From Cenococcum geophilum 1.58 (lineage: Eukaryota > Ascomycota > Dothideomycetes > Gloniales > Gloniaceae), in assembly GCA_001692895.1 (NCBI GenBank), contig KV748242.1:744001-808000 (forward strand): 64,000 nt of DNA. The letters run 5' to 3'. The notes under the pieces are model-generated. The model was given only the letters and a program-made list of their open reading frames with translations, was not told the origin of the DNA and ran no database searches. A program made the position numbers and the translations under genes. Shown here piece by piece: positions 1-12,779 of this stretch (its first letter is position 1; each line of letters begins with the position of its first letter).

Positions 1-2460
1 CCCCCAGTCTTCGTACCAGCAGAAAGGGAGACATGAATCTCGGAGAAGATGTTGTCGGAATGGTTGTGTACGCCGCAGTTAACGCCAGTGCCTGCAGTCC
101 AGAACTGCATGTGCGCGATGGGCTGCTTGGTGGCAAGGAAGCGAAAGTGGAAGCCAGAAAGGTTGTAAAAGGCAACGCCTTTGAAGAAAGGGTTGTCCTT
201 GCCCCACCAGAGAGAGTCGACCTTTTTAAAGGCGAGGGGCGGGAGGGTGATGCCAAGGTGGGAGACGTCGAGCTTCGTGGAGACAGGAACGTCGGCGGCA
301 GTGGGGTAGGTGGTGGGATTGGTGGTGGGCTTGAGGCGAAGGAGGATAGCCCCAGTGTCTTTGGCGGCCAGCCAGCTGCTATAGTGGCTTGTAGTCATGT
401 AGCCGGTGAAAGGCGGGACACCGAATGGAGAACGAATGGCCTCAGGCAAAGGGTCGGGGCCCTTGTCGTCAGGGGCTTTGGGATCACAGGGTGTCTTGTC
501 TTTGAAGCGCTGGATGGAGCCATAGATGATCTTGACACCTTCGTCTTTTCCAATGAAGACGGAGTGACACTTGGGGTAGACCTCGATGTTGATGGCGTGG
601 CCGGCTATTTCAATCAGTGGCACAATTGAAGGCTCAGTAACGGACTTGTCGTCTTTGGGGTTGCGGAGATAGACCATACCCTCGTTGTCCCAGAATGTAG
701 GAACGATTGATGGGACACTGTTAACAGCTTTGACAGGGGCGAATTGGCTCAGGTGCAGTGTAACTACTGGTTCTGGTTCCTCGTAGTAACGGTTAACGTT
801 GTACTTCATGGATACAAAGTCCAGCAAGCCCTTGCCTCCAAAGTTGCCGAGAGCAAGGCGGGCTGAAGACTCCTCAGCAATCTTCCATTTCGCAAAGACC
901 CCATTTTCAAGGTCCAAAGCCTTGTAATACATGATGCCTTTGTTTGGATTGGGTCCAGGGGCTGGTGGAATGGACTCGCCCTTGTCGTCGCGGTCCAAGG
1001 GCCCGAACAGCGAAAGCAAGAATTCATCATCGCCATCGCCATCGAAGTCGGCGCAAACGATAAAGTGGCCAGGCCCATCACCGGTCTTCAGCTGCTGATT
1101 CGGAGTCCCGTAAGTGTCGAGGATATGTCGCTTCCACTTTTGGCTCTCGATGCCGCGGTTCTCCTTCGTGTAAACACAGGCAGTGGTGCCGTGGAATGGG
1201 TCTAGGGTAGCGATGTACGCAAATGGGTCGTCTCCAACCTTGCCTGCGTCTGCGCAGCCAGTGCCCCAGTGGTCGCCAGAGCCAGGCGATTCGGAAGTCG
1301 GAGATTGCCGAGCTTCTTTGGGCTCGCCGATGGAGATCAAGTCTCGGTGCCATTGCTTGTTCTTGTAGAAGAGGCGAGTCGTGCCTTCTCGCGAGGAGAT
1401 CAGCATTGAATCGAGGCCTTGAGGACCGTCGAATCTGGAGGGTCAGCACAGCGAGCGTCCAGCGGGACAGCGACCTACTTGCGGACTGTAACCTCGTGGA
1501 TGACCGTAAAGTTCTCGTCGTCTATGATGTCGCGAGGCCATTCGGTACTGTAGGTCATGGGTCAGTGGGTTTGTAAGCATGTGGCGTGGTAATAAACTGA
1601 CGCTTCTAGAACCTTTTCCGGAGCTTGGAAGCGGATGATTGGAATCGGAGTGGTCTTGTCATGCTGTCCATACACCACAGACGCAGCAACGACTTCAAGG
1701 ACTGACCTATTGATTCTCGGTCAGCACCCTAGGTTCCTGATATGCCTGGTGTATAACCTACTTCTGTGTGAAGTGTCCAGCCTTCACTCGGTGCATGGCA
1801 GGCCATCTTCCGATGTATCTCTCCTTCCAGTGGCCATTCTTAAGAGCATTCCTCCCTGGGTTCTCGAGCCAGGTCACATGGCCGCCTTTCGGGTCACATT
1901 CTAGCATAAATGGTCCATAGTCGTGACAGATGACGAGGTCCATGAGTCCATTCTTGGTGATGTCGACCGCTACTACCGCCACTGGCGAATTAAACTTTCC
2001 AATCTCGTACTTTGTCCATTCTGTAGAAGTAAGCTTCTATGTAAATGGTCACTAGCGATCACAAACCTCTAGTCAGATCTTTCTCGGTAGCTGCGGTACG
2101 CTTACATTTGCAGCCTCCTGTCGCTTGATGCTCGGCTTCGGCGATTGGGTTGTCGAGCAACTCGATCAGGCCTGAGACAAGGCCAGAACTGATAGTATTA
2201 GCACGAAGAGCTCTTCTGCCACAAGGACGTTCTACCTACGCTATGATGCCTGATACACGATCCTTACTGCTAAAGTGGAATGTTTCTACCCAGTATCCGT
2301 CCTTACGATTACTTTCAATGACAGACGATCCGAACGATGGCACTTGAATGGAGCTCTTCGTTGGTGCTGCTACGGCGAGACTGTCAAGGGCAGGCTCAAT
2401 GATCTCGTAGTCATCCATCATGACAACTGTAGGAACCGGGGGCTGACTCCAGAGCTGCAT
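1..2460 (-). CDS. Aldos-2-ulose / 1,5-anhydrofructose dehydratase homologue, 3' end cut by window
   Basis: Six exons read on the minus strand: 2460-2240, 2188-2067, 2020-1762, 1706-1602, 1547-1479 and 1434-1, with introns of 44-55 bp that all keep frame and have GT/AG ends. About 736 residues are visible; the Phanerochaete AUDH family is about 900, so the C-terminal end is missing. Recognised by family-specific stretches: DGYWVE near the N-terminus, AVDITKNG, WLENPG and MHRVKAGHF (beta-propeller part), VCADFDGDGDDEF, and a cupin-type metal site HNH (His715, His717) followed by EIH (Glu724, His726). Known members dehydrate glucosone or 1,5-anhydro-D-fructose, giving cortalcerone or microthecin. 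The ATG at 2460 is the first after an in-frame TAA upstream. No signal peptide is seen, so a cytosolic enzyme is likely. It lies head to head with the glucan lyase at 44294, which makes its substrate. The frame is intact, with no RIP damage. Family is confident; exact substrate is inferred. Confidence 0.88.
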
Positions 2461-2537
2461 TGAACCGGGGAGTAGCTCGACTTGGGGAGGCGAGGTTGCG
2501 CGGGTCAGAATCTCTTACACATTAGCAGTCTTCACCA
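2461..2537. promoter_or_regulatory. Remnant of divergent promoter, dehydratase side
   Basis: These 77 bp of ordinary base composition lie between the dehydratase start codon and the first base of the transposon terminal repeat. This is all the native upstream DNA the gene retains in this window. Together with 44181-44293 it makes about 190 bp, a plausible complete spacer between two divergent fungal genes. No clear TATA box was seen. Confidence 0.5.
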
Positions 2538-3228
2538 CTGCGTGCACGGTCCCACTCAATGCACGGTTTTTCCTCACCAAAATTTGCCCAAATACACCTT
2601 TTTATACCACCCATAACTTAATAACCTTTTAATAAAAATTTATAAAACTTTTTATATAGCTTATCAAATACTAAGGCTATAATTTTATATAAAAATATTA
2701 TAAAATATTATAAAATATTATAAAATATATATACTTAAAATTAGGTTAAAAAAGTACTTTTTTAATAAAACTTAATAATATTAATAATATTAATAATAAA
2801 GCTACTATATAGCTAGATTATATATATCTAGATTTATTATATAAGTGAGCTTTTTTAAATATATTAGTAACTAGCTTATATATATAATTAGCTTATATAT
2901 AGTTCTAAAAATCATTCTAAAAAATTATATTTAAATGCTTATAACTTAATTACTATAATAGCAATTAATAAATAAAAAATTAATATAGCTTATTGTATAG
3001 TAGATATAGGTATTTATAAAATAAAAGTTAAAAAATATTATTGGTTATAACTTGAAATAAAGAAGCTTGCTTTTTATATATATTAAAATTTTTCAATTAT
3101 TATATTAGATATAATAATAAGCTTAATTATATTTTTTATACTTAATTTTACTTATAGTAAAGTATTTTATATCCTTAATTTATTATATAAAATCTTTATT
3201 TATAATATAAATATATATATTTTAAGTA

Positions 3229-5368
3229 GGCCGTCGAAAACGGATTCTGCACCTATACGTGGTGATGGCTACGAACCTAGGTCTTCGAAGTTCAGACCCA
3301 GAGCCAACGCAGAGACGTTGCACAGCGCGTGCAAGTAGGACCTGGTGGTTGTGTGCGTTGTGGGGCGTAGTGAAAAGTTTTCACATGGGATGGTAAGATC
3401 TCGAAAACTACTACTAACGGTACCCCTTTATAATATAGCCACTAGTTCTCCTACCAAGCACCTATATAATCTAACGTGGATAAATAGCTTTTAAAAGCAT
3501 CCCCTAGCCCCCAATGGAAAGCATTAACGACCTTATATTAACGGATAAACGAGCGTATAAGCGAACGAACGAACGAGTAAATATACGGCCCCTCCTAACC
3601 CCTAGGGCAGTCGCCCGCGGAGCATGCGGTTACTCGCCGTTTTTAACTACTAAATACTACCTAGCAGCTTAGATTGCGACCCACGGTTTTCCCTATCTCC
3701 TTTTAACGGAGTAGTAACCCTTAGAGAGGGCCTAGCTAGGGCCTAGGCATAAAAGATACCCAAATACATAATATCCCGCTCGCTTATTAGTATTACGGTA
3801 GTTAGAATGGATGAATCCCCCTTACGCCTTTAATGGATCTAGGGGGGGGGAGGTAAGGCGTATATAGCAGTAGTTTATATAAGAGATAGCATATAGGGGA
3901 TGGGTAAGATATGGGATATAAAGAGACAATAAGACATAGCAATTGATTAGCAAGGCCTAGCTGGGACGTAGTAAACCCTAGCTTTAATAAGCTAGAGAAG
4001 GAAGTAGTGGTTTTTAAGGAGTTTAAAACATCTAAGGAGGAGGACGTGNAGTAGGCCNNTAGGGCCGCTGCTANNTNCAAACATGGCAAATTGGGGTTTT
4101 TTATCCTACTAAGGCTGCTTATAGGGTTTTTCCTCCCCCAACTACAGGGTTTTCTTCATGTAAATTATAAGTTTTCCCCCCTATAACGGAGTAGTCTGCG
4201 TAGGCTAAGATAGGATCCGTATCAGACGTTAATTAAAGAACTACTACTATATATTTTAAGTATATTAAATTTTAATATAATTTATTTAATATATTATTAA
4301 TAAACTATATATATATTAAAAACACTTATTTATATAATATATATAAATATATATAGTAGTAGTAATTCTTAATTAACGTCTAATATAGATCCTATCTAGG
4401 CCTACGCAGACTACTCCGTTATAGGGGGAAAACTTATAATTTATAGGAAGAAAACCCTGCAGTTTAGGGGAGGAAAAACCCTATAAGCCACCTTAGTAGG
4501 ATAAAAAACCCCGGTTTACCATGTTCGTCCATAGCGGCGGCCCTATAGGCCTACGGCTACGTCCTGTCCTCCTTAGATATTTAAACTTCTTAGGAACTAC
4601 TACTTCCTTCTCTAGCTTATCCTAGCTAGGGTTTACTACGTCCTAGCTAGGCTTTGCCGTTTAATTGCTATACACTTATAGTTATATTCCGTATTTTAAC
4701 CACCCCCTATATACTATCTCTTGTTAACTATTGCCATATACACTATACCTCCCCCCCCCCCTAAGGCCTATTAAAGGCGTAAGGGGGATTTATCTATAAA
4801 CTATTATACTAAAAGGTAAGCGGGATATATATACCTAAGTATCTTTTATACCTAGGCCCTAGTTACTAGGCCCTTACTAAGGGTTACTACTTTTTAAAAG
4901 GAGATAGGAAAACTATACGGTGTTATTTAGGCTGCTAGGTAGTATCTAATAGTTAATAGTAAGTGACCGTATACTCCGCGGGCGATTGCCCTAAGGGTTA
5001 GAAGGGGCCGTATATTTGCTTATTGCTCATTCGCAATCGCTTGTTTGTTAACGTAAGAGGTCGTTAATACTCTCTATTGGGGGTTAGGGAATGTTATCGA
5101 ATGCTATATATCTATGTTGGATTATATAGGTGCCTTAATAGGAGAATAGTGTTGTTATTATTGCTATAAGGGGCACTTAGTGGTTGTTTTTAAGATCTTA
5201 CTATCCCATATAAAAACTTTTTACCACTGTCCATAATACCTATAACCACCACCACTAGGTCGTATCGTACGCTATACGACGTCTCTGCGTTGGCTCTGAG
5301 TCTAAACTTCGAAGACTTAGGTTCGTAGCCGTCACCACGTATAAGTGCAGAGTCCGTTTTTGACGGCC
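3229..5368. repeat. Inverted pair of a 1.0-kb dispersed repeat
   Basis: The left arm (3229 to about 4245) and right arm (about 4359-5368) are reverse complements with scattered differences, separated by about 110 bp of AT-rich spacer. Each arm starts from the outside with GGCCGTCGAAAACGG or a close variant. A third copy sits in element E at 35489-36497. The arms contain a homopolymer run (G in the left, C in the right) and no convincing protein frame; the longest reading, 95 residues with ambiguous bases, matches nothing I recognise. Flanks are (TA)n-rich, so target duplications cannot be judged here. Confidence 0.75.
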
Positions 5369-5437
5369 TATAAATATATATATAATCTAGCTATATAATA
5401 GCTTTATTAATAGGATTATTAATAATACTAAGCCTTA

Positions 5438-5622
5438 TATCACGGCACTGACCTGACGCGTTGTTATGGCTTGTGTACGCGTATGTATGAGTACGGACCT
5501 AACCCCTAACCGACATATATATACCGACTCACCTCCTATATAGATCCTTACACGACATCGTTTGTCAATTATATACAGTCACCTCGTACATTGTACCTTG
5601 ACAGTCCGCACGTACTGTGACA
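5438..5622. mobile_element. Solo-LTR-like element 1 (185 bp)
   Basis: A GC-richer segment within AT-rich DNA. It begins TATCACGG (ancestrally TGTCACGG, by comparison with the element at 43807) and ends ACTGTGACA, so the TG...CA ends form an inverted repeat. It is flanked by CCTTA on the left and CTTTA on the right, a 5-bp duplication with one C-to-T change. It interrupts the right arm of TIR element 1: the sequence on both sides joins to match the left arm. No internal coding region is present, as expected of a solo LTR or a tiny TRIM. Confidence 0.7.
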
Positions 5623-5772
5623 CTTTACTAAAAAAGTACTTTTTTAACTTAATTTTAAGCATTTATATTTTATAATATATTATAATATTTTTATATAAAA
5701 TTATAGCTTTAGTATTTAATAAGCTATATTAAAAATTTTATAAAATTCTATTAAAAGGTTATTAGGTTATAG

Positions 5773-7430
5773 GTACCTATACTAATATTATTAATAGCTT
5801 ATATAACGATATACTACGCCTTAGCCTAAATATACACCTTAATATACTGCCCCTTAGCTACCTAAGACCTGTAAGGACCTAATGCCATAGATATTAATAC
5901 TAAAACCCTCTCCTCTACCCTAAAAGGGTCTATTAAATAAGAATGACATATTAAACTTAGCCTTTACTTTAAATGCGGAAGTAACGCTTATATCTTAAAA
6001 TACTGCTCCGTTTTTATGCCTTAATACAATTTACAAACGGCTAATACCAGTGGCTGTTTACTGTATTAATCTTCCGGTTACCGTCTCTAATTTTTATCTA
6101 ATTCTAGCCCTATATCTAGTAAGTACTACTTATAAGAACAAAGCTATAACCGGTATGATATAAGAACTCCGCCCTAATTGCCTCTAAAAGGAAGGTCCTA
6201 GAGCTAAGTCGCTCTTTAAAATGGCTCTGCCTTAGGATCTCGTTAAATGCTTTAAATGTTATAAACTCTAACTCTTAGGATTATAGTATAACCGTTAACT
6301 GTTATCTTTGGCAGAATAATTAATAGGTTAATGCTTAAGCCTTAATTAATATAGGAGCTAGTAGTATAGGATTTATTAATAAGATCTTTGCGTAAGATAA
6401 TAGTTTTACCCTAATCCCCCTTAACCAGTATATTAACGTATTTAAATTTAATAGCAAACGTACTGTTTTAGGTTATATTACCTATATAGTATTCCTAAAA
6501 CTCTAATACCTAAACTATAAAGAATTAATTAAACTTTTTATTACTACCCTAGGTTACTTAGTAATCTTTAAATAACCCTAGATAAAGCTATATAAGGTAA
6601 CCATTAATTAGAACAACCTTAAGCTTCTATTTACCGCCTCCTGTTATAAGTAGAAGTGCTTTATAACTTACTACTTAGACCTAAAACCGAAATCTAAAAA
6701 ATCTACTAAAATCTGCTAGTCTAAAATTTCTACTAACATCTAAGAAGTCTACCTAATTTTACTAGTCTAGGAATTTTACCGAATTCCACTAATATAAGAC
6801 TTCTACTAATATCTATTAAGGATCTAGAAATTCCACTAAACCCTATAAATAGACCCTAAGTACTATACTACCCCGCGTTAAGTAAAAGCTTAAGCTTACT
6901 ATACAAAAATACTAGAAGGACTAGTACTCTACTATAAAGAGTATACTTAAAGAACCCGAACCTAAATCTAATACTAACTCTATACTTAATACTAAACCTA
7001 AAGCCGAACAAGAATCTATATAAGAAACTATAGATAACCTAAGTAAGCTTAATACCCTAAATATCCGTATAATTGGAGCTACCCCGCTAGCACAACTTAT
7101 TAAGAAACCTAAATATATAATCTTCGCTATTATAATGGCCAATAATAAGAAGGCCTTAGTACTAAAGAAGTATACTTACCCTGCCATAAAGGTACTAGTA
7201 AAGTATTATTACCGCCTAGATATATTTTTTATAAAAAAAAGCTAATAAGCTACCGGAATACTAACTATATAACTATAAGATTATAGTTAAAGAAGGAAAG
7301 CAGCCTAGATTTAGACCCTTATATAGGATATCCTAAAATAAACTCTAAGTGCTATAAAAGTATTTAGACGAGAACCTAAGTAAAGAATTTATTAGAGCAA
7401 GCTCATTGCCTATAGCCGTACTAGTAATCT
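5773..7430 (+). pseudogene. Gypsy C gag C-terminus, protease and start of reverse transcriptase
   Basis: A degraded CCHC knuckle near 5965-6010 reads FKCGSNAYILKYC, where a Tyr stands in the His position. A protease-like stretch follows near 6345-6560, with ASSIGFINK where an active-site Asp-Ser-Gly would be expected nearby. The 5' part of reverse transcriptase begins near 7090. Dozens of TAA/TAG stops occur where Gln or Trp codons are expected. The frame is cut at 7430 by the LTR of element A. This is the oldest coding layer in the block. Confidence 0.75.
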
Positions 7431-7633
7431 TATTAGGCTATAGAGACACACTGGCCATAACCGGCTTAGCGCAGGCGAGGCGCAGGCGAGGCGCCTACAA
7501 AACGTAGTCGCCCCGCATTAGAGAACAGCAGAATTTAGTTCTACAGTTCTACTTTATTAAGAACTAGAAACTCTTTGCATCCCGCTACTATTATTATATT
7601 ACTACATGCCCTAAGGACCTTAGCGTCCTAACA
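7431..7633 (+). repeat. 5' LTR of element A
   Basis: This 203-bp repeat pairs with 13816-14015. Differences are nearly all C/T or G/A, plus a 3-base length difference near position 7600. This copy carries more of the T/A states, so it looks more RIP-mutated than the 3' copy. Confidence 0.92.
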
Positions 7634-7847
7634 GTACTAAATTCTTATCCCTTTTTAAGGGTAGTGGCCCGACAACACAGCGGTCTACAAAGGCCACGAC
7701 TACGTAGTAGCAACCCTCTGTTAAGAAGACGACCTGTATTTATTAGCTATATCGCAGCCTATTAACCTAATAGCGAGACGCGGGTGTACTAGCGTAGTGC
7801 GTAATACTAAGTCTAGGGATCGGCCCTAGGACAATATAGGCGAACCT

Positions 7848-8990
7848 ATGTCGTCCCGGACAGAACCGGAAGCTACGGATAAAGGGAATATATAGGAAGA
7901 AATACAACGGCTAGAAAACGAGAAGCTACAACTCCTAGAGTAAAGAAAACTATACTCGCTTAGGGAAGAGGTGGAAGTGCTAAGACGGCGTTAATGCGGT
8001 AAGGTAACGTCGACTCCCGTTCCTAACCTAGATTTATAACCTTAAACTATCCTATTAGAGTACTTAGATAGTAGCCAGATGCGTCTAAACCTTAAGCAGA
8101 AGGCTACTAATATAATAGGCGCTCCGTTAAAACGGGCCGTTAAAATAGAGAAGATTGCTCTATATTATGATAAGACTATATAAGAGCACCAAGACTTCCG
8201 CGATAGCTTAAAGCTAGCATTCCGCCTAGAGCACGACGGCTTCGCGGATAAGGATACTAAAGTTGCGTTTACTATGCAATATATAAAGGAGACCAACCGA
8301 ACCCTTTAGCTATAGTATAAAGATAACTACCTAGACACGTAATTTACCTGGGAGGAGCTAATAGAATTCCTACTTAACTAAATTAAAAGTCCTATTAATC
8401 GAGAACTCCATATAGCCCTAATATATGCGAAGGCAATGCAGCGAACCAATTAACTAGTAAATAAGTTTGCTGCTTACCTAACCTCCTTAAAAGCGTAAAT
8501 TAACCCTCCTTATAATGCAAAGCATTTAATAATACATTTGTTTGTGAAGCTATAGCCAAAGCTACGGGTTGCTATTACCAACTATTAAGAATTCCCTTAA
8601 ACTTGAGACCAGCTAGTTTCTCTAGCTGCCCTATTAGAGGAAAACTAGAAGAGTGTAAGCGCCCTATAGGGTAGAAGCAATAGGCGCGCCGTAAACTTAA
8701 ATACAAAGACTACCTAGCTGGGTAACTTAGGGAGAACGGACTCTAAAACCACCGCCGGTAACTTAACGGCGGGGCGAAGTAATACCGCTGGGGGTTTGAC
8801 TTAGCCTAAAGGAAACTACAAAAATTATGGCAAGCTAGGATATTAGTAGCGATAATGCCCGGAGCAGTAATAGCAATAGTAGCCGCCACTAAGCAGTATA
8901 AACGCCATCTCTACGCTGGGAAAAGGTAGGCGCCCTCGGAGCCCCTTATACCTATAGGGCGTAAGCTACTACTAGATTGTAAGGAAGCTA
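7848..8990 (+). pseudogene. Element A gag
   Basis: Read from an ATG at 7848. A charged N-terminal coiled-coil-like segment comes first (Glu/Leu/Arg-rich, about the first 50 codons), then a capsid-like region (for example FRDSLKLAFRLEHDGFA near 8200). A CCHC zinc knuckle remnant lies at about 8814-8860, where Cys and His codons have become Tyr but GKLGY and a final Cys remain. In-frame TAG/TAA stops replace Gln or Trp. It is in a different frame from pol, which would fit a frameshift between gag and pol or a later indel. Inactive. Confidence 0.75.
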
Positions 8991-8999
8991 TTACTGTCT

Positions 9000-11900
9000 T
9001 AGGTAAAGTCCTTTTTAAGCAGATCTAAAAAGAGACCTTAGTAATGCTTAACATCGGTGCTAAAGTAAATGTAATTAACTAGCGATTTGTAATAGAGTGT
9101 AACTTTAAAACACTAGACGCAGAATTGCCTACCTACTTCTAGTTAAATAAAACTTAGGTATATTACTATAAAGCCTATAAGGTACTATTACAAATAAAGG
9201 ACAGCTGGGGTAGGATTAGGGAAGTAACCCTTATCTGCTATAGAATGGCTAACGCATCCCCTACTGTTACCCTAGGTATACTAGGGTTAAAGAAGGCCTA
9301 ACTTCTTATTAACTATAAGGCGAAGGTATAGTAATGGAAGCTAGATGGCTCGTCCCTGTTGCTATAAACCCCTAAGGGTTTTGTAGAGTCTCTTTAGAAG
9401 GAACCTAGGGTCTTTACCCTAGTGGTTGCTGGATTAATACCTAGCAAATAAGACGACGGCAGCTTACTAGTTCTTCCCCTATAGTTAAAAGAAGCTAGCG
9501 ATGTCTTCTTATATAAGGAAGTAGGAAAGCTACCCTAATACTATTAGGGTAACTATACTATTAACCTAGAAGAGGGATAGGAGGCCCCGTATGGACCGCT
9601 TTATAACCTCTTAGTTAAGGAGCTGGAGGTACTAAGGGAGTACTTAGATAATACCTTAGCTAAAGGCTAGATCTAACCAAGTACTAGTCCCGCAGGGGTA
9701 CCTGTCCTATTCGTACCTAAAAAAGATAGAAAGCTATAGCTCTATATAGACTACAGAGGCCTTAATAAGGTAACAATTAAGAATTATCTTGCACTACTAT
9801 TAATTAGTAAGACCTTGGACCGCTTAGCAGGTTCTAAAATCTTTACTAAGTTAGACCTAATAAATGCGTACCACCGCCTTTGTATCCGTTGGGGTAATAA
9901 GTAGAAGACGGCGTTCCGCACGCGTTACGGCCACTTTAAGTATTTAGTTTTGCCTTTTAGGTTAACTAACGGACTAGTGACCTTTTAGGGCTATATTAAT
10001 TAAGCCTTGTTAGGACTAGTAGACGTCTTCTGTATGGTCTACCTTAATAATATTCTAATTTTCTCTAAAAATCCAAAGAAACACTGGCGCTACATACTAG
10101 AAGTGCTACGTAGGTTGCGGTAATATTAACTATATACAAACCTTAAGAAGTGCAGGTTTAGCGTACAAGAGGTTAAGTTCCTAGGATATATTATTAGTCC
10201 TAAAGGTGTAGCGATAGATCTTAGCCGGGTAGAAGCCATTACTAAGTGGAAGAGCCCTTAATCCTATAGGGATGTCTAGGTCTTTCTAGGTTTTGCCAAT
10301 TTCTATTACCGGTTTATCTATAAGTACTCTACTATTGTGAAGCCTATTATTAATCTCCTTAAGGGAGTAAAGAACGGCCGTAAAGCTAGGCCTTTTAGTT
10401 AGCCAGAAGAGGTAGAGCAGGCGATACGCCGGCTCTGCGACGCCTTTACGACGGCGCCGCTTCTGCGACACTATACGCTGGGCTTACTAACACGGTTGGA
10501 AACTAATGCCTTAATATAAGGCCTAGCAGCTATTATATTATAGCTGTTTAAAGACGGCCTTTAGCATCTAATAGCCTTCTAGTCTAGGAAGCTTTCGCTA
10601 GCAGAGCGCAATTATAAGACCTATAATTAGGAGCTACTAGCTATTATAAAGGCTTTTAAGCATTAGAGACACTACATTAAGGGGCTATTAAGCCGCCTAG
10701 AAGTGCTTATAGACTATAATAATCTGAAGGGTTTTATAAAAGTAAAAGCCCTTAATGGACGGTAAGCCAGATAGGCTATAGCATTAGCTGCCTATAACTT
10801 TGTTATTAAGTATAGGGCGGGAAAAACAAACCCCGTAGACGCGCCGTTAAGGCGACCCCTAGGCGCAGGGGGTCCGCCAGAAGAAGACACTATGCTACTA
10901 TTGCTCTAAAGGACTTTGGGAATATAGGGCCACTAACCTAAGGTAAAAGTCCTATTAGGTGTATAGGAAAGCGAGCCTTCTATAGAGGTGTCGTTTCTAT
11001 AGCTATAAGCCGGCGACCTAATAGCGGTACGCCTGGGCCATATAGCATTACGGTTTAACTAGGCAACCTATACGTATACCGTTAAGCAGCGTGTAACGAG
11101 AACCTAAGTTAGAGAAGCTAGTACTTAAGAGAGTGCTTATAAGTCTAGTACGGAAATAGTTGTTAAGCTTATTAAAGGACTTTAGACTAAAGATAACTTT
11201 ATGCTGCAAAAGCGTAGCAACAGCATAGATACGGCGAGACGCCGTTAACGCGCCCGCTCGAAGCTAGTATAGTAGTTTAATTCCGCTAGACTACTTTATT
11301 ACCACGGGAGGTTATATATACCCTTAAACCTAGCAGTTTGTGCAGAACTCCTACAGATCTACTACGATAATACCCTAGCTGGGCACTTTAGTAAGAAAAA
11401 GACTCTAAATCTACTCTCGCGTAAGTACTACTGGCCTAGTATAACTGCGGACGTTATAAACTATATCTCTACCTATAATATATACCAACGTATACATACG
11501 CCTTAATATCGCCCTTATGGTAAGCTCTAAGCGCTGCCTTACCCAGAACAGCTATGGTAGGAAATTACAATGGACTTTATTATAGGCCTACCGCCTAGTA
11601 AACGAGGCGATAAGGTATATAACGTAATATGTGTAATAGTCAACCGCTATACTAAGATGGCCTTATATCTGCTAATAGTAAAAACTATTACTATAACCAA
11701 ACTCGCGGATCTCTTCCTTAATAAAGTAGTACGCCGTTTTGGAGCCCCTAGGGGGATTATATCTAATCGCGGCAGTATTTTTACCAGTAAGTTCTGGTTG
11801 GAGCTATGCTTTACTGCGAAGATAAAACATAGGCTAAGTATAGCCTTTTACCTATAAACGGACGGGTAAATAGAACGCCAGAACTAAACCCTAGAGTATT

Positions 11901-12658
11901 ACCTCCGTGTGTTCTATAACGAAAAGCAGAGCAATTAGGTAGGCCTTTTATTGCTAGCTAAATTCGCCTATAATAATGCTAAATATAGCACAATAGGTAT
12001 AAGCCCATTCTATACCTATTATAGGTTTCACCCGCGTCTAGAATATAAGGTTTAGGCAGACGATAGTAGTTCTATTCTAGCCGCCTTTAAGAGGATTAAA
12101 AGAATATCCCTTAAACGCGAAGCGTTAGTAAAACGCTAGGAGTACGCCGCCGAGGCGCAGGTAAAATACTATAATCGTCGTTACTAACTACAGGTATACA
12201 AAGTAGGGGATCTAGTCTTACTATTAACTAAAAACCTTAAACTAAAAAGGCCAAGTAAGAAACTTATAGCACACTTTATTGGACCTTTTAGTATAGCTAA
12301 ACTAGTCGGAAAGTAAGCATACCAGCTATATCTACCTATGTCTTACCGTATCCACCTAGTGTTCTATATTAGCTTGCTAGAGCTATATAAATAATATAAG
12401 GGCATTACTAGAGACCCTCTCCTAGGGCCTATTAAGCTAGATAATTAAGAGGACTAAGAGGACTAATATAAGATAGAAGAAGTATATAGAAGGAAGGGAC
12501 GTAACTAAACCCTATAGTACCTAGTTAAGTAGAAAGGCTGGCTAAAAGAGTATAATAAATAGGTCCTAGTAGAGGACATTAATAAGGACGCAAAGGAGAC
12601 ATATAATAGTTACTTTACCCTAAGGGGTAAACGGAAAAGAAAGTAGGTGGAAGAATAA
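9000..12658 (+). pseudogene. Element A pol: protease, RT, RNase H, integrase, chromodomain
   Basis: One frame can be followed from about 9000 to a stop at 12656-12658. Protease is near 9044, where the active-site DSGA reads NIGA. Reverse transcriptase spans about 9600-10300, with PVLFVPKK, the catalytic YxDD reading YLNN, and FLGFANFYYRF. RNase H follows (about 10480-10830). Integrase runs about 11340-12000, with the first Asp kept (MDFIIGLPP), the second changed to Asn (ISNRGSIF) and the Glu region kept (TDGQIERQN). A chromodomain-like end lies at about 12468-12610 (QYLVKQKG, IEEVYRRKG). The mutated catalytic residues are G-to-A changes, as expected of RIP. A chromodomain is known to guide chromoviruses to heterochromatin. 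Confidence 0.88.
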
Positions 12659-12779
12659 AAAACTTTTAATTATAACTAATATTACGCCCTACTAGCGGGG
12701 CGATAATGGAACGACGGTAAAGTAATAGTAGTACGCTAATAGAAATATAGATACTCTACAGCTCCAACAAATCCTCCCT

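Larger units (their letters stand above)
2538..5772. mobile_element. TIR element 1 (non-autonomous), right end truncated, with nested insertions
   Basis: The left terminal repeat starts at 2538 and stays recognisable for roughly 200 bp. Its inverted partner runs from about 5628 to 5772, where it stops abruptly against Gypsy C gag sequence; the expected outer end (GTGCACGCAG) is missing there. The interior is AT-rich and shows no coding frame. It carries two insertions, an inverted pair of 1-kb repeats (3229-5368) and a solo-LTR-like element (5438-5622). Without these the element would be under 1 kb, like TIR element 2. No transposase is visible, so it would need one from elsewhere. Confidence 0.65.

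Noticed and set aside
33..629. 198-codon plus-strand frame at the window start
   Set aside because: It is the shadow of the intact dehydratase exon on the other strand, which carries the family motifs.
2465..2470. CCGGGG, a match to the CreA consensus SYGGRG near the dehydratase start
   Set aside because: A single six-base degenerate match is expected by chance.
3802..4089. 95-codon hydrophobic minus-strand frame in the 1-kb repeat
   Set aside because: It contains several undetermined residues from N bases, and the frame is not preserved in the other copies of the repeat.
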